Below are positions 1 to 7,288 of a DNA stretch of 64,000 nucleotides, piece after piece. The position numbers and the translations under genes were made by a program. Under the pieces are notes generated by a model. That model was not told where the DNA came from. It did not search any database and saw only the letters and a list, made by a program, of their open reading frames with translations. The stretch comes from an uncultured Bacilli bacterium (lineage in GTDB: Bacteria > Bacillota_I > Bacilli_A > RF39 > UBA660), in the NCBI GenBank assembly GCA_934102055.1, contig CAKOSE010000001.1, positions 62,001-126,000 on the forward strand, given 5' to 3'. Within the stretch, counting starts at the first letter, position 1, and every line of letters begins with the position of its first letter.

Positions 1-360
1 AGTGGAGTAGGTATTTCAATAGGGCTTACAAGATTATTTTATCAGCTAAAAGAAGCTAAGATAATATCTTCGAGGGCAAAGACATTGACAAAAGTGTTAG
101 TGATACCATTTCAAAAAGAAAATTTAAAATATGCTAAAGAAGTTGCATCATATTTAAGGGATAAAAATATCATATGTGATGTTTATTATGAAGATAAGAA
201 TTTAAAACAAAAGCTTAAATATGCTAATAGATTAGACATTCCATATGTTTGTATTTTAGGAGAAGATGAAGAAAAGCAAGGTTTAGTAACAATCAAAAAC
301 ATGGAAACTGGAATGCAAAATAAAGTAAAATTGAGTGAAATGACAAAAGAAATAAAGTAA
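1..360 (+). CDS. hisS: Histidyl-tRNA synthetase, C-terminal part
   Basis: The frame is open from base 1, so the gene begins upstream of the window. The first residues (SGVGISIGLTRL) match class II aminoacyl-tRNA synthetase motif 3 as found in HisRS. The remaining ~95 residues look like the HGTP anticodon-binding domain (VLVIPF start, then an alternating alpha/beta pattern, KNMETGMQ near the end). HisRS charges tRNA-His in the cytoplasm. The downstream TtcA-like gene starts 1 base after the stop, so the two are probably cotranscribed. The internal ATG at 85 is not the true start, because the homologous frame continues upstream of it without a stop. Confidence 0.88.
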   Translation, partial: SGVGISIGLTRLFYQLKEAKIISSRAKTLTKVLVIPFQKENLKYAKEVASYLRDKNIICDVYYEDKNLKQKLKYANRLDIPYVCILGEDEEKQGLVTIKNMETGMQNKVKLSEMTKEIK

Positions 361-361
361 T

Positions 362-1156
362 ATGGAAACGAAAGACATAGAAAGAAGTATTATAAAGACA
401 TATAAATCGAAAATATATGGAAAGTTTCTAAAAGCTGTAAAGGAGTATAATCTTGTTCAAAATAATGATAAAATAGCAATATGTATATCTGGGGGAAAGG
501 ATTCATTTCTTTTGGCAAAGTGTATGCAAGAGCTTAAAAAACATAGTAAATATAAAATAGATTTAGAATTTATAATAATGGATCCTGGTTATAGAACTGA
601 AAATTTAAATTTAATAAAAGAAAATTTGAAGAAACTAGGGATAGATGCCACAATATATAAAAGTAATATATTCAATGAGATTAAAGATACAACTTCACCT
701 TGTTATTTGTGTGCTAGAAAAAGAAGAGGTTTTTTGTACGCTAAAGCGAAGGAACTTGGATGTAATAAAATAGCATTAGGACATCATTTTGACGATGTGA
801 TTGAAACTATATTGTTAAATATAATTTATGCTGGAGAATATAAAACTATGATGCCTAAACTTAAAAGTATAAATTTTGAGAATATGGAATTAATAAGACC
901 TCTTTATTTTATAAAGGAAAAAGATATAGTATCATGGAAACATCATTGTAACTTAGATTTCTTAGATTGTGCGTGTGGTGTTACAAAATCTAAGTTAGGG
1001 AAAAGAAGAGAAGTAAAAGAACTTATAGAATCGTTAAGAAAGATAGATAAAAACATAGATATACATATCTTTAAAAGTAGTGAGAATATAAATATAGATG
1101 CAGTACTGGGATATAAAACAAAGAATAAGAAAGTATCATTTTTGGATGAATATTAG
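362..1156 (+). CDS. TtcA-like tRNA thiolation PP-loop ATPase
   Basis: 264 aa, the usual size for TtcA/TilS-superfamily proteins. The PP-loop ATP pyrophosphatase motif SGGKDS is at residues 43-48. A CxxC pair follows (CYLC, Cys114/Cys117) in the context typical of TtcA (C-x-LC-A-R-x-R-R-G), with a further Cys cluster (DCACG) later and the GHHFDDVIET motif. TtcA-type enzymes activate a tRNA base with ATP and insert sulfur, usually 2-thiocytidine at position 32, using an Fe-S cluster. The gene follows hisS with a 1-base gap, so a tRNA-related operon is likely. The family is clear. The precise base modified is inferred, since related paralogues act on other positions. Confidence 0.8.
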   Translation: METKDIERSIIKTYKSKIYGKFLKAVKEYNLVQNNDKIAICISGGKDSFLLAKCMQELKKHSKYKIDLEFIIMDPGYRTENLNLIKENLKKLGIDATIYKSNIFNEIKDTTSPCYLCARKRRGFLYAKAKELGCNKIALGHHFDDVIETILLNIIYAGEYKTMMPKLKSINFENMELIRPLYFIKEKDIVSWKHHCNLDFLDCACGVTKSKLGKRREVKELIESLRKIDKNIDIHIFKSSENINIDAVLGYKTKNKKVSFLDEY

Positions 1157-1206
1157 TTTAAAAAAATTTATTTTTCCACTTAAATCTAGCTATATAATAT
1201 GAAAAA

Positions 1207-1220
1207 CGAATAAATGTTTG
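1207..1220 (+). promoter_or_regulatory. LexA (SOS) box
   Basis: CGAATAAATGTTTG matches the Bacillus-type SOS consensus CGAACRNRYGTTYG at 13 of 14 positions. Its right half overlaps the -35 hexamer of the promoter at 1218-1246, the classic place for repression. The lexA gene lies immediately downstream on the opposite strand. This is a motif match, not shown experimentally. Confidence 0.65.
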
Positions 1221-1246
1221 ACAAATACTAAAATTTATGTTATAAT
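1218..1246 (+). promoter_or_regulatory. Consensus sigma-A promoter
   Basis: TTGACA (1218-1223), 17-base spacer, TATAAT (1241-1246), with TGT directly before the -10 (extended -10). It drives the unknown gene at 1298 and overlaps a LexA box, so it is probably a strong promoter held off outside the SOS response. Confidence 0.85.
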
Positions 1247-1297
1247 TTAGACACTTAATTAAAGATTACCAAAATAGTATAAGGGGGCTAGGTAATT

Positions 1298-1726
1298 ATG
1301 GAAAGTAGAATAAATTATCATTTTGAATATGTAAATGAAAATGAGTTTAGGAAGAAAGAAAGATCAGTTAGAAAATATAATATGCTTGCTTATAAAAAGC
1401 TTACTTTTGAGTATTATCCAAGTATAAGAGAAGGGAAGTTCTTAGGAAAGTTAGTTTCTACTGATAAGAAGGAAAATACTATGACTTATGAACTTAAACT
1501 TCCTACTGATCATTTGTTTGCGAAAGTTCATGGAGATGTTACATTACATTACACAGTTTATATGGAGTCTAAAATTATACTTCTTACTAATATTACACCC
1601 GATTCTATTTTAGAAGAAGGACATAGAAGTGAACTTAGTACATATAAAGGTGTTATGATATCTAAAACAAATAAAGAAAAAGATATGTTTAAAGTTAATT
1701 TACTTAATGCTTTAAATAAGAAATAA
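1298..1726 (+). CDS. Hypothetical protein, putative SOS-regulated
   Basis: 142 aa, no family recognised. The ATG at 1298 follows a strong ribosome-binding site (AAGGGGG at 1281-1287). The sequence has no signal peptide or membrane segment. It is rich in charged residues and in alternating hydrophobic stretches (YELKLPTDHLFAKVHGDV, then LHYTVYMESKIILLT), suggesting a mainly beta-sheet cytoplasmic protein. The position next to lexA and under a LexA-box promoter suggests a DNA-damage role, for example in division control or repair, but nothing in the sequence itself names a function. I considered DUF1934 because of the size and fold pattern but see no convincing match. Confidence 0.75.
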   Translation: MESRINYHFEYVNENEFRKKERSVRKYNMLAYKKLTFEYYPSIREGKFLGKLVSTDKKENTMTYELKLPTDHLFAKVHGDVTLHYTVYMESKIILLTNITPDSILEEGHRSELSTYKGVMISKTNKEKDMFKVNLLNALNKK

Positions 1727-1756
1727 AAAACTTCAGAAATCAAATCTGAAGTTTTT
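1725..1756. terminator. Bidirectional terminator
   Basis: Perfect hairpin: AAAAAACTTCAGA (1725-1737) pairs with TCTGAAGTTTTT (1745-1756) around a 7-base loop, with A and T runs on both sides. It lies between the convergent gene at 1298 and lexA, overlapping both stop codons. Confidence 0.85.
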
Positions 1757-2372
1757 ATATTTTACGATAAAGTCCAACGACCTTTCCTAATATGGTTGCA
1801 TTTTTTAAAATAATTGGTTCTAAATAATCATTTTCTGGTTGTAATCTAATATGATCTTTTTCCTTATAGAACGTTTTAACAGTTACTTCGTTATTATCAT
1901 TCATTGCTACAACTATTTCTCCATTGCTAGCATTTTTAGCTCTTTCCACTAGTATTATATCATTGTCATGAATACCAACATTGATCATGCTATCTCCCGA
2001 AACTTTAAGGGAAAATGTTTCTTTTCTAGGGTTAAGTAAACTAGTAGGAACATCAAAAAAATCATCTGGTCTTTCAATAGCTTCGATTGGACTACCTGCA
2101 GTAACTTTTCCTAGTAGAGGAATAGAAACAACAGTATCGGTTTTTCTATCGTATTCATTAGGAACTAAAAGTTCAATAGCTCTGTTTTTTTCTTTAGTTT
2201 TTTTTATGTATCCTTTTTCTTCTAAATGATCTAAGTGAACATGAATAGTGGCAGTACTAGTTAAATTAGTTGTGGCACATAATTCCCTTACAGTAGGGGG
2301 AAAACCATTTTTTGCAATGTATTTTTTGATTTCTCTTAGGACTTTAGCTTGTCTAGTAGTTAATTTTTCCAT
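1755..2372 (-). CDS. lexA: SOS repressor LexA
   Basis: 205 aa from the chosen start. The N-terminal winged helix-turn-helix spans residues 1-65 (TTRQAKVLREI start, FPPTVREL recognition region). The C-terminal S24 peptidase domain has the self-cleavage site Ala92-Gly93 (VTAGSP), catalytic Ser128 (GDSM) and Lys166. LexA represses SOS genes and cleaves itself when bound to RecA filaments. The start is placed at 2372 because GGAGG lies 8 bases upstream. An ATG at 2387 overlaps that Shine-Dalgarno and is less likely. Its promoter carries a LexA box, so autoregulation is expected. It is convergent with the gene at 1298, which has a matching operator. Confidence 0.95.
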   Translation of the reverse strand: MEKLTTRQAKVLREIKKYIAKNGFPPTVRELCATTNLTSTATIHVHLDHLEEKGYIKKTKEKNRAIELLVPNEYDRKTDTVVSIPLLGKVTAGSPIEAIERPDDFFDVPTSLLNPRKETFSLKVSGDSMINVGIHDNDIILVERAKNASNGEIVVAMNDNNEVTVKTFYKEKDHIRLQPENDYLEPIILKNATILGKVVGLYRKI

Positions 2373-2391
2373 AGATATTACCTCCATATAC

Positions 2392-2432
2392 AGAGTATCA
2401 TATAACTTGATATTTTGTCAAACAAATGTTTT
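2392..2432 (-). promoter_or_regulatory. lexA promoter with LexA box
   Basis: On the minus strand TTGACA (2416-2421) is followed after 18 bases by TACTCT (2392-2397) preceded by TGA, an extended -10. A LexA-box-like site, CAAACAAATGTTTT read on the plus strand (2419-2432), matches the consensus at 12 of 14 positions and overlaps the -35. This fits autoregulation of lexA. Confidence 0.6.
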
Positions 2433-2449
2433 AGTTTTTATATTTTTAC

Positions 2450-2478
2450 TTTACAAAAGTATATATTTGTATTAGAAT
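2450..2478 (+). promoter_or_regulatory. glyS promoter
   Basis: TTTACA (2450-2455), 17-base spacer, TAGAAT (2473-2478). Transcription would begin near 2485, just before the T-box leader. A nearby TATAAT at 2478-2483 is too far from this -35 to pair with it. Confidence 0.5.
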
Positions 2479-2494
2479 ATAATTGTATTTATTT

Positions 2495-2607
2495 GATGCG
2501 AAGATAAGGCTTGGAAACCTTTAGCATTGTTTTAAAAGAGATTCTAAATGAATAATTAGAGTGGAACCGCGGTTTTTAAATCGTCTCTAAGTATTTTTTA
2601 GAATTTT
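2495..2607 (+). promoter_or_regulatory. Compact glycine T-box riboswitch
   Basis: The T-box sequence AGAGTGGAACCGCGG (2558-2572) is unmistakable and precedes a glycyl-tRNA synthetase. TTAGAG (2556-2561) can pair with CTCTAA (2585-2590) to form the antiterminator around the TGGA bulge that binds the uncharged tRNA 3' end. The competing terminator would pair TCTAA (2586-2590) with TTAGA (2598-2602), followed by ATTTTTAT. Stem I appears very short: ATGC (2495-2498) with GCAT (2524-2527), and an inner AAGG/CCTT stem with GGC (a Gly codon, possible specifier) at its base. Known glyS T-boxes usually have a longer stem I. Confidence 0.85.
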
Positions 2608-2630
2608 TATTTTATAAAGGAGTGATAAAT

Positions 2631-3989
2631 ATGAATATGGAAACTGTAGTAAATTTTTGCAAGACTTATGGATTTATTTTTCCTGGGAGTGAAATTTATG
2701 GTGGTCTTGCTAATACTTGGGATTATGGCCCACTTGGTTCAAGGCTTAAGAATAATGTAAAAGATGCATGGAGAAAAAGATTTATTCAAGAACGTTTTAA
2801 TGCATATGAAGTGGATGCTGATATTTTAATGCATCCAAGAGTGTGGGAAGCGTCTGGGCATGTTGATAGTTTTTCTGATCCTTTAATAGATTGCAAAGAA
2901 TGTAAAATGAGAGTAAGAGCAGATAACTTAGTAAATGATTTTCTAGGAAATTCTAAGGGTGATGCGATGAATCATGAGGAACTTATTTCTTTTATAAAAG
3001 AAAATAAGGTTTCATGTCCTAAATGTGGTAAATGTAATTTTACAGATGTTCGTGAATTTAACCTTATGTTTGAGACAAAAAGGGGAGTTACGAATGATAA
3101 AAAAAGTACTATTTATTTAAGACCTGAAAATGCTCAAGGGGAATATGTTAATTTTTTAAATGTTCAAAGAACAATGAGATGTAAATTACCATTTTCAATA
3201 GGACAAATTGGAAAAGCTTTTAGAAATGAAATAACTCCTGGGAACTTTACTTTTAGAACTATTGAATTTGAACAAATGGAGTATCAAACTTTTTGTAAAG
3301 AGGGAAATGATTCAGAAATTTATAATTATTTTAAAAAATATGCTCTTGATTTTTATAAAGATTTGGGTATTAAAGAAGAAAACTTAAGATATCATGATCA
3401 TGAAAAACTGGCTCATTATGCAAAAGAAGCGTGTGATATTGAATATAAATTTCCATTTGGTTGGGGTGAGATCAACGGAACACATAATAGAACGAATTTT
3501 GATTTAAAAAGACATATGGAATATAGTGGTGTTTCTCAAGAGTATCTTGATCCTGAAACAAATGAAAAGTACATACCTTATGTGATAGAATCAACATGTG
3601 GTCTTGATAGAACGGTATTAGCACTTATATTTGATGACTTATGTGAGGAACAATTAGAAAATGATACAAGACTGGTATTAAAGCTTCATCCTTTTTTAGC
3701 ACCTTATAAGGTATCGGTACTACCTCTTGTGAAAAAATATCATAGTGAAAAAGCAAAGGAAATCTATGCAAAATTAAATAAATATTTTATGACAAGTTAT
3801 GATGAGGCTGGATCGATAGGTAAAAGATATAGGAGAAATGATGCAGCAGGAACAGTATTTTCTTTAACAGTAGATGATAATACATTAGAAAATAATACTG
3901 TTACATTAAGAGATAGGGATACTATGAAACAAGTAACATTAAGTTTAGAGGAAGTAGTGCCATATATAGAAGAAAGAATAAAGTTTTAA
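2631..3989 (+). CDS. glyS: Glycyl-tRNA synthetase, single-chain type
   Basis: 452 aa, the length of the dimeric alpha2 GlyRS of many Firmicutes, archaea and eukaryotes rather than the alpha/beta form. Class II features are visible: an N-terminal FCKTYGFIFPGSEIYGG segment, a zinc-binding-like insertion (CKEC, CPKCGKC), motif 2 region (AFRNEITPGNF) and motif 3 (STCGLDRTVLALI), then a C-terminal anticodon-binding domain. It attaches glycine to tRNA-Gly. The ATG at 2631 is preferred because AAAGGAG ends 8 bases before it. An in-frame GTG at 2622 overlaps this site. It is controlled by the upstream T-box and ends in a strong terminator. Confidence 0.95.
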   Translation: MNMETVVNFCKTYGFIFPGSEIYGGLANTWDYGPLGSRLKNNVKDAWRKRFIQERFNAYEVDADILMHPRVWEASGHVDSFSDPLIDCKECKMRVRADNLVNDFLGNSKGDAMNHEELISFIKENKVSCPKCGKCNFTDVREFNLMFETKRGVTNDKKSTIYLRPENAQGEYVNFLNVQRTMRCKLPFSIGQIGKAFRNEITPGNFTFRTIEFEQMEYQTFCKEGNDSEIYNYFKKYALDFYKDLGIKEENLRYHDHEKLAHYAKEACDIEYKFPFGWGEINGTHNRTNFDLKRHMEYSGVSQEYLDPETNEKYIPYVIESTCGLDRTVLALIFDDLCEEQLENDTRLVLKLHPFLAPYKVSVLPLVKKYHSEKAKEIYAKLNKYFMTSYDEAGSIGKRYRRNDAAGTVFSLTVDDNTLENNTVTLRDRDTMKQVTLSLEEVVPYIEERIKF

Positions 3990-4002
3990 TTCTTTCTTTT
4001 TT
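3971..4002 (+). terminator. glyS terminator
   Basis: AGAAAGAAT (3971-3979) pairs perfectly with ATTCTTTCT (3989-3997), followed by a T run. The hairpin overlaps the end of glyS. Confidence 0.8.
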
Positions 4003-4049
4003 CGACAAAATAACTGATTTAAGTTTTATATACTGATAATGGTGATAAG

Positions 4050-4481
4050 ATGAAAGAGTTATTTGTTTTTAATGTAAAAGATGAATTTTGTAAATTATAT
4101 AAAAATAAACAAAGTGAATTGTTCTTTATATTTAATAGAATTTATAAAATGAAAAATAGTGATAAGGAATATGGTTATAATTTATTTTGTCAAATAAGTA
4201 ATTTTTTAGATAAAGATAGAATAAGTAAAATTATTAAAAATAAGTATAAGGATAAAATTATGTATTCATGTAATTTAAATGAACATATAATAAATAATCT
4301 TTTCTTAAATGAAATATCTATACTTACTGTAAAGAATTCTAATATAAGAATAGAAAGTAATATAGAAAATCCATCTTTTTTAGAGGATTTAAAAGATTTT
4401 AATTTAAATTTGTTTGTTTGTAATTTTAAAGATCAAGAGTTCTTTTTTATAAGTAAGACTAAACAGAAAATGAAGTCATAG
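4050..4481 (+). CDS. Possible SirA-like protein
   Basis: 143 aa, cytoplasmic, Asn/Lys/Phe-rich. GGTGAT lies just upstream of the ATG. The N-terminus (F-x-F-x-V-K-D-E-F-x-x-x-Y, then SELFFIFNRIY) resembles SirA, the Bacillus sporulation inhibitor of replication that binds DnaA (Tyr-Leu-Ile-Lys-Glu-Glu-Phe, then a FELF-type stretch), and the length and the C-terminal F-x-C-x-F-K segment also fit. The similarity is weak and seen by eye only. If correct, the protein would block replication initiation during a developmental switch. Otherwise it is an unknown. It stands alone between the glyS terminator and the promoter at 4486. Confidence 0.4.
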   Translation: MKELFVFNVKDEFCKLYKNKQSELFFIFNRIYKMKNSDKEYGYNLFCQISNFLDKDRISKIIKNKYKDKIMYSCNLNEHIINNLFLNEISILTVKNSNIRIESNIENPSFLEDLKDFNLNLFVCNFKDQEFFFISKTKQKMKS

Positions 4482-4485
4482 GTAT

Positions 4486-4514
4486 TTGACAAGTTATATC
4501 CTTTATTGTATGAT
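4486..4514 (+). promoter_or_regulatory. Consensus promoter
   Basis: TTGACA (4486-4491), 17-base spacer, TATGAT (4509-4514), upstream of the secreted protein at 4545. Confidence 0.75.
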
Positions 4515-4544
4515 AATAGCATTACTTTTTAAGGAGGGAGTTAT

Positions 4545-5213
4545 ATGATGAATAGTAAAAGAAAAAAGGTAATAGCTATTACTGCGGCGTCTGCTTTATT
4601 AGTGAGTGCTATTAATAGTGCTAATTGTTATGCTGATATAACAAAGAATATAATAGAGAATCAATCAAAAGTTACAAGTGAAAGTTTGGAAGAGTATAAA
4701 AATCCAAAACCAAAGTATGTAGAGATATCATTAGGGGTAGGTAAAATAGCTGGTACTAAAGATGCACTTGATGGAAAATATCACTTTGTATATGATGTTT
4801 CTAAGGAAGATTTTAAACTGATAATAGATGAGGGAACATATGATGCTTCTTATGATTATTATTATGATAAAGTATCAAAACAGGATTTATCTGATGATGA
4901 TAAGGGAAAACTTAGAAAAGACATAGGAGCAGAGGCTATAATTTTAAGTAAAATGGCTCAATCGTATTGTGAGAATAATGGTCCTAAAAAGGATCAGAAA
5001 TTGTTATATGAAGCTGGTTTTAAATGTGGCATGGAAGATGAAAAGTCTTTAATAAATGGTATAAATAATGAAATTAATGGACTTCCTAAGGTTCAAAATG
5101 GTTTTACTTTAAGTGAAATTTATAAATATGATGATTATGCATATCTTGGTTATTGTAATGGTTCTGATTATATGGATAAGCTAATGGGTAAAGAAAAGAC
5201 TAGAACGAAATAG
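4545..5213 (+). CDS. Secreted protein of unknown function
   Basis: 222 aa. A clear Sec signal peptide is present: MMNSKRKKV basic start, hydrophobic core IAITAASALLVSAINSA, and likely cleavage after NCYA near residue 31. There is no lipobox. The mature part is acidic, with a Tyr/Asp-rich patch (YDASYDYYYDK, residues ~104-114) and three Cys (CENN, KCGMED, YCNG). Two adjacent ATG codons (4545, 4548) both fit the AAGGAGG at 4531-4537. The gene is monocistronic between its own consensus promoter and terminator. No family recognised, and the protein probably acts in the wall or outside the cell. Confidence 0.8.
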   Translation: MMNSKRKKVIAITAASALLVSAINSANCYADITKNIIENQSKVTSESLEEYKNPKPKYVEISLGVGKIAGTKDALDGKYHFVYDVSKEDFKLIIDEGTYDASYDYYYDKVSKQDLSDDDKGKLRKDIGAEAIILSKMAQSYCENNGPKKDQKLLYEAGFKCGMEDEKSLINGINNEINGLPKVQNGFTLSEIYKYDDYAYLGYCNGSDYMDKLMGKEKTRTK

Positions 5214-5225
5214 TTTTAGTCTTTT
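5194..5225 (+). terminator. Terminator
   Basis: AAAAGACTA (5194-5202) pairs with TAGTCTTTT (5217-5225). The left arm is inside the end of the preceding gene. Confidence 0.75.
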
Positions 5226-5285
5226 ATCATATTTTTACTTGCAATATCATAAACTGTCTTATAAAATAGTTATGGGAGGTAATTT

Positions 5286-5498
5286 ATGGGACATGATATA
5301 TTAATGGTTATTATTGGTCTTATAATAGGACTTATAATTGGATTTTTTCTTGCTAGATTCTTTATGCAAAAGTATTTAAAGAAAAATCCTCCGATCAATG
5401 AGGAAATGATTAAGGTGATGATGAGTGGAATGGGAAGAACTCCGACTCAAAAACAAGTTAATCAGGTTATGAAACAAATGCAAAAGATTAATAAGTAA
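5286..5498 (+). CDS. yneF: YneF family (UPF0154) membrane protein
   Basis: 70 aa, the family size. One N-terminal transmembrane helix (residues ~5-26, with a [16 protein letters not shown] glycine pattern) is followed by a short cytoplasmic tail with the family hallmarks [21 protein letters not shown] and [10 protein letters not shown]. Function is unknown in the whole family, which is widespread in Firmicutes. A GGGAGG Shine-Dalgarno sits before the ATG. The gene ends in a terminator shared with the convergent transporter. Confidence 0.92.
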   Translation: MGHDILMVIIGLIIGLIIGFFLARFFMQKYLKKNPPINEEMIKVMMSGMGRTPTQKQVNQVMKQMQKINK

Positions 5499-5500
5499 AT

Positions 5501-5531
5501 AAAAATCAATAGTGGTTTACTATTGATTTTT
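5501..5531. terminator. Bidirectional terminator
   Basis: AAAAATCAATAGT (5501-5513) pairs perfectly, 13 bp, with ACTATTGATTTTT (5519-5531) around a 5-base loop. It serves yneF and the convergent transporter, whose stop codon lies inside it. Confidence 0.9.
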
Positions 5532-6248
5532 ATTTGTATTTTCATTTTTTTGTTTTTCATTTTTTTGTTTTTTATTAGTTTTTTTATAATTAGTTTTTTT
5601 ATTTTGAACTTCTTTATGACAATTGCAAGTATCACAATCGCAATGTTCATCTTTTGTTTTGAGTAATGTTGGAATAAGTGAATTGAAACAAAGTGCATAT
5701 ATAATTATTGCTATAACACTAAGGGCGTATTGTCCAGTTGCAAGGTTTATTACTTGTGCTAAAGATATATCTCCTAGATATGAAAGTGCTACAAATAAGA
5801 AACTATCTACTGTTATTGAGATTACACCTGCGATTAGGAAGTCGAATCCTTTTTTATTTCCTAAGAAGTCATATAGTTTTATATTGATATATTGTCCTAC
5901 TATAAATGCTACTATTGATGAGAAAAGCATTCTAAAATCAATGTTAAATAGTTTTTCCAGACCGTCTGTACCACCTGCTACTTTAAAGGTTCCAGCAAGT
6001 CCGAATAGTATTCCCATAAATATTAAAGATATTACAGAGAAGTTAATTAGTTCAAAGACTCTATCTTTTCCATATCTTTCATAAAATAAAACAGAAATGA
6101 AATAAGTAAATGGATATATCATAGCACTTGCTGTTGCAATCATTCCTCCGAACTCTATTGTTCTATTTGATAACACATAACAAGTAATATAACATGTTAC
6201 AAACAAAAACATTACAAAAACATAATAAAAACTTTTTTCCCTTTTCAT
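5520..6248 (-). CDS. VUT family queuosine-precursor transporter
   Basis: 242 aa with about six transmembrane helices and the pattern of the VUT/YhhQ family (TASAMIYPFTYFISVLFYERYGKDR, then VAFIVGQYINIKLYDFL and a VDSFLF segment). Proteins of this family import 7-deazaguanine or queuine for tRNA queuosine. The substrate here is inferred. The ATG follows GGAGGG. The C-terminal ~45 residues are unusual: a Cys/His cluster (HCDCDTCNCHKE) followed by a repetitive Lys/Asn/Gln tail, which suggests a cytoplasmic metal-binding or disordered extension not needed for transport. Confidence 0.85.
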   Translation of the reverse strand: MKREKSFYYVFVMFLFVTCYITCYVLSNRTIEFGGMIATASAMIYPFTYFISVLFYERYGKDRVFELINFSVISLIFMGILFGLAGTFKVAGGTDGLEKLFNIDFRMLFSSIVAFIVGQYINIKLYDFLGNKKGFDFLIAGVISITVDSFLFVALSYLGDISLAQVINLATGQYALSVIAIIIYALCFNSLIPTLLKTKDEHCDCDTCNCHKEVQNKKTNYKKTNKKQKNEKQKNENTNKNQ

Positions 6249-6335
6249 ACTTTCCCTCCTAGTTTAAATTATAAAAGAAACTTTAAAATAAAACAAGCTA
6301 TTTTTACAATTGTTTGATAACTTGTCACAGAAATA

Positions 6336-6363
6336 TTGACATTTTGAGAAAAAATGATATAAT
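6336..6363 (+). promoter_or_regulatory. Consensus extended -10 promoter
   Basis: TTGACA (6336-6341), 16-base spacer, TATAAT (6358-6363) preceded by TGA. Drives the gene at 6392. Confidence 0.8.
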
Positions 6364-6391
6364 ATATAACGCTTTTTCAAGGAGGAGAATT

Positions 6392-6730
6392 ATGAAAAGT
6401 GAAGGTAGTGCTTTAGAGATGGAGATTTCTAAGGAAGAGAAATTGAATAAATTAAATAAGAATCAAAAAAGTGTATTATACTTATATGGAGTAGTTGTAA
6501 ATGAAGATATGCTTACATTAAGTTATCAAAATGATTTAGGTGAAAGAATAGATGCTTGCAATACTGTAGAAACTTTAAAATCTTTATCAAAAGAAGTTTT
6601 AGCTATAAGAGAGTATAAAAAATTAGAAGTTCAAGAACTTATGGGACCAGAGGTTGATTTAGAAAGTCAATATGGTATAACAGATTATGAGTTTTATGAC
6701 TTCTTAGAAGCTATTAATCCAAGAAAGTAG
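6392..6730 (+). CDS. Hypothetical acidic protein
   Basis: 112 aa, soluble, Glu/Leu-rich, mostly helical by appearance. It has no recognised family. The ATG at 6392 is chosen because AAGGAGGAG lies 5 bases upstream and a consensus promoter ends 29 bases before. The frame is open further upstream, but that would place the start before the promoter. The next gene begins 10 bases after the stop, so the two probably form a pair. Confidence 0.75.
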   Translation: MKSEGSALEMEISKEEKLNKLNKNQKSVLYLYGVVVNEDMLTLSYQNDLGERIDACNTVETLKSLSKEVLAIREYKKLEVQELMGPEVDLESQYGITDYEFYDFLEAINPRK

Positions 6731-6739
6731 GTTTTGTTT

Positions 6740-7240
6740 ATGATAAATTTAGGAAAAATGACTAAAGAAAGTAAAAAAGAATTATATGAGAGCACTAGAA
6801 ATCATGGGATTAGTATGGGTTATAATGAAGAAGAGATTCAGTCAATGCTTTTAAAATATTTTTCTGAAGAGGAAATTAGTGATCTTAAGGGTGAAAATAA
6901 GTATAAAGATTTAATTAATGATTATATTAGTCTTTTAGATATGACTATTTTAGAAGAAAAGTATCAAGATAATCTTTTTATGTCTGATTTTAATGAAAAG
7001 ATGACAAAATCAAGGTTTGATATAATAAGTGCAATGGCTGATCATATAATTGCTAATAAGTCTGATGGTCCACTTAGTAAACATATATCTGATAGTGACA
7101 TGGAATTGCTAAGGAAATATGTTCAGTTTGATGAAAATAAAGATGAATATGAGGAGTTTTTATCTTTATGTGATAGGGTAGATGCTACTCAAAATAAAGG
7201 TAAAAGATTAAGGAAATTTGCAAGAGGAAAGAGGAGATAA
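6740..7240 (+). CDS. Hypothetical helical protein
   Basis: 166 aa from the ATG at 6740 (an in-frame TTG at 6734 is possible). It is soluble and highly charged, ending in a very basic tail (GKRLRKFARGKRR). No family recognised. No clear ribosome-binding site precedes it, which suggests translational coupling to the gene ending at 6730. The pair sits just before lepA but is separated from it by a weak hairpin with a T run near 7229-7251. Confidence 0.7.
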   Translation: MINLGKMTKESKKELYESTRNHGISMGYNEEEIQSMLLKYFSEEEISDLKGENKYKDLINDYISLLDMTILEEKYQDNLFMSDFNEKMTKSRFDIISAMADHIIANKSDGPLSKHISDSDMELLRKYVQFDENKDEYEEFLSLCDRVDATQNKGKRLRKFARGKRR

Positions 7241-7288
7241 CTCTTTTTTTCTTTTTCTTTATATGGTAGAATAATGTTGGTGATATAA

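Noticed and set aside
1298..1726. DUF1934 protein
   Set aside because: Similar length and beta-rich look, but the conserved pattern of that family is not seen.
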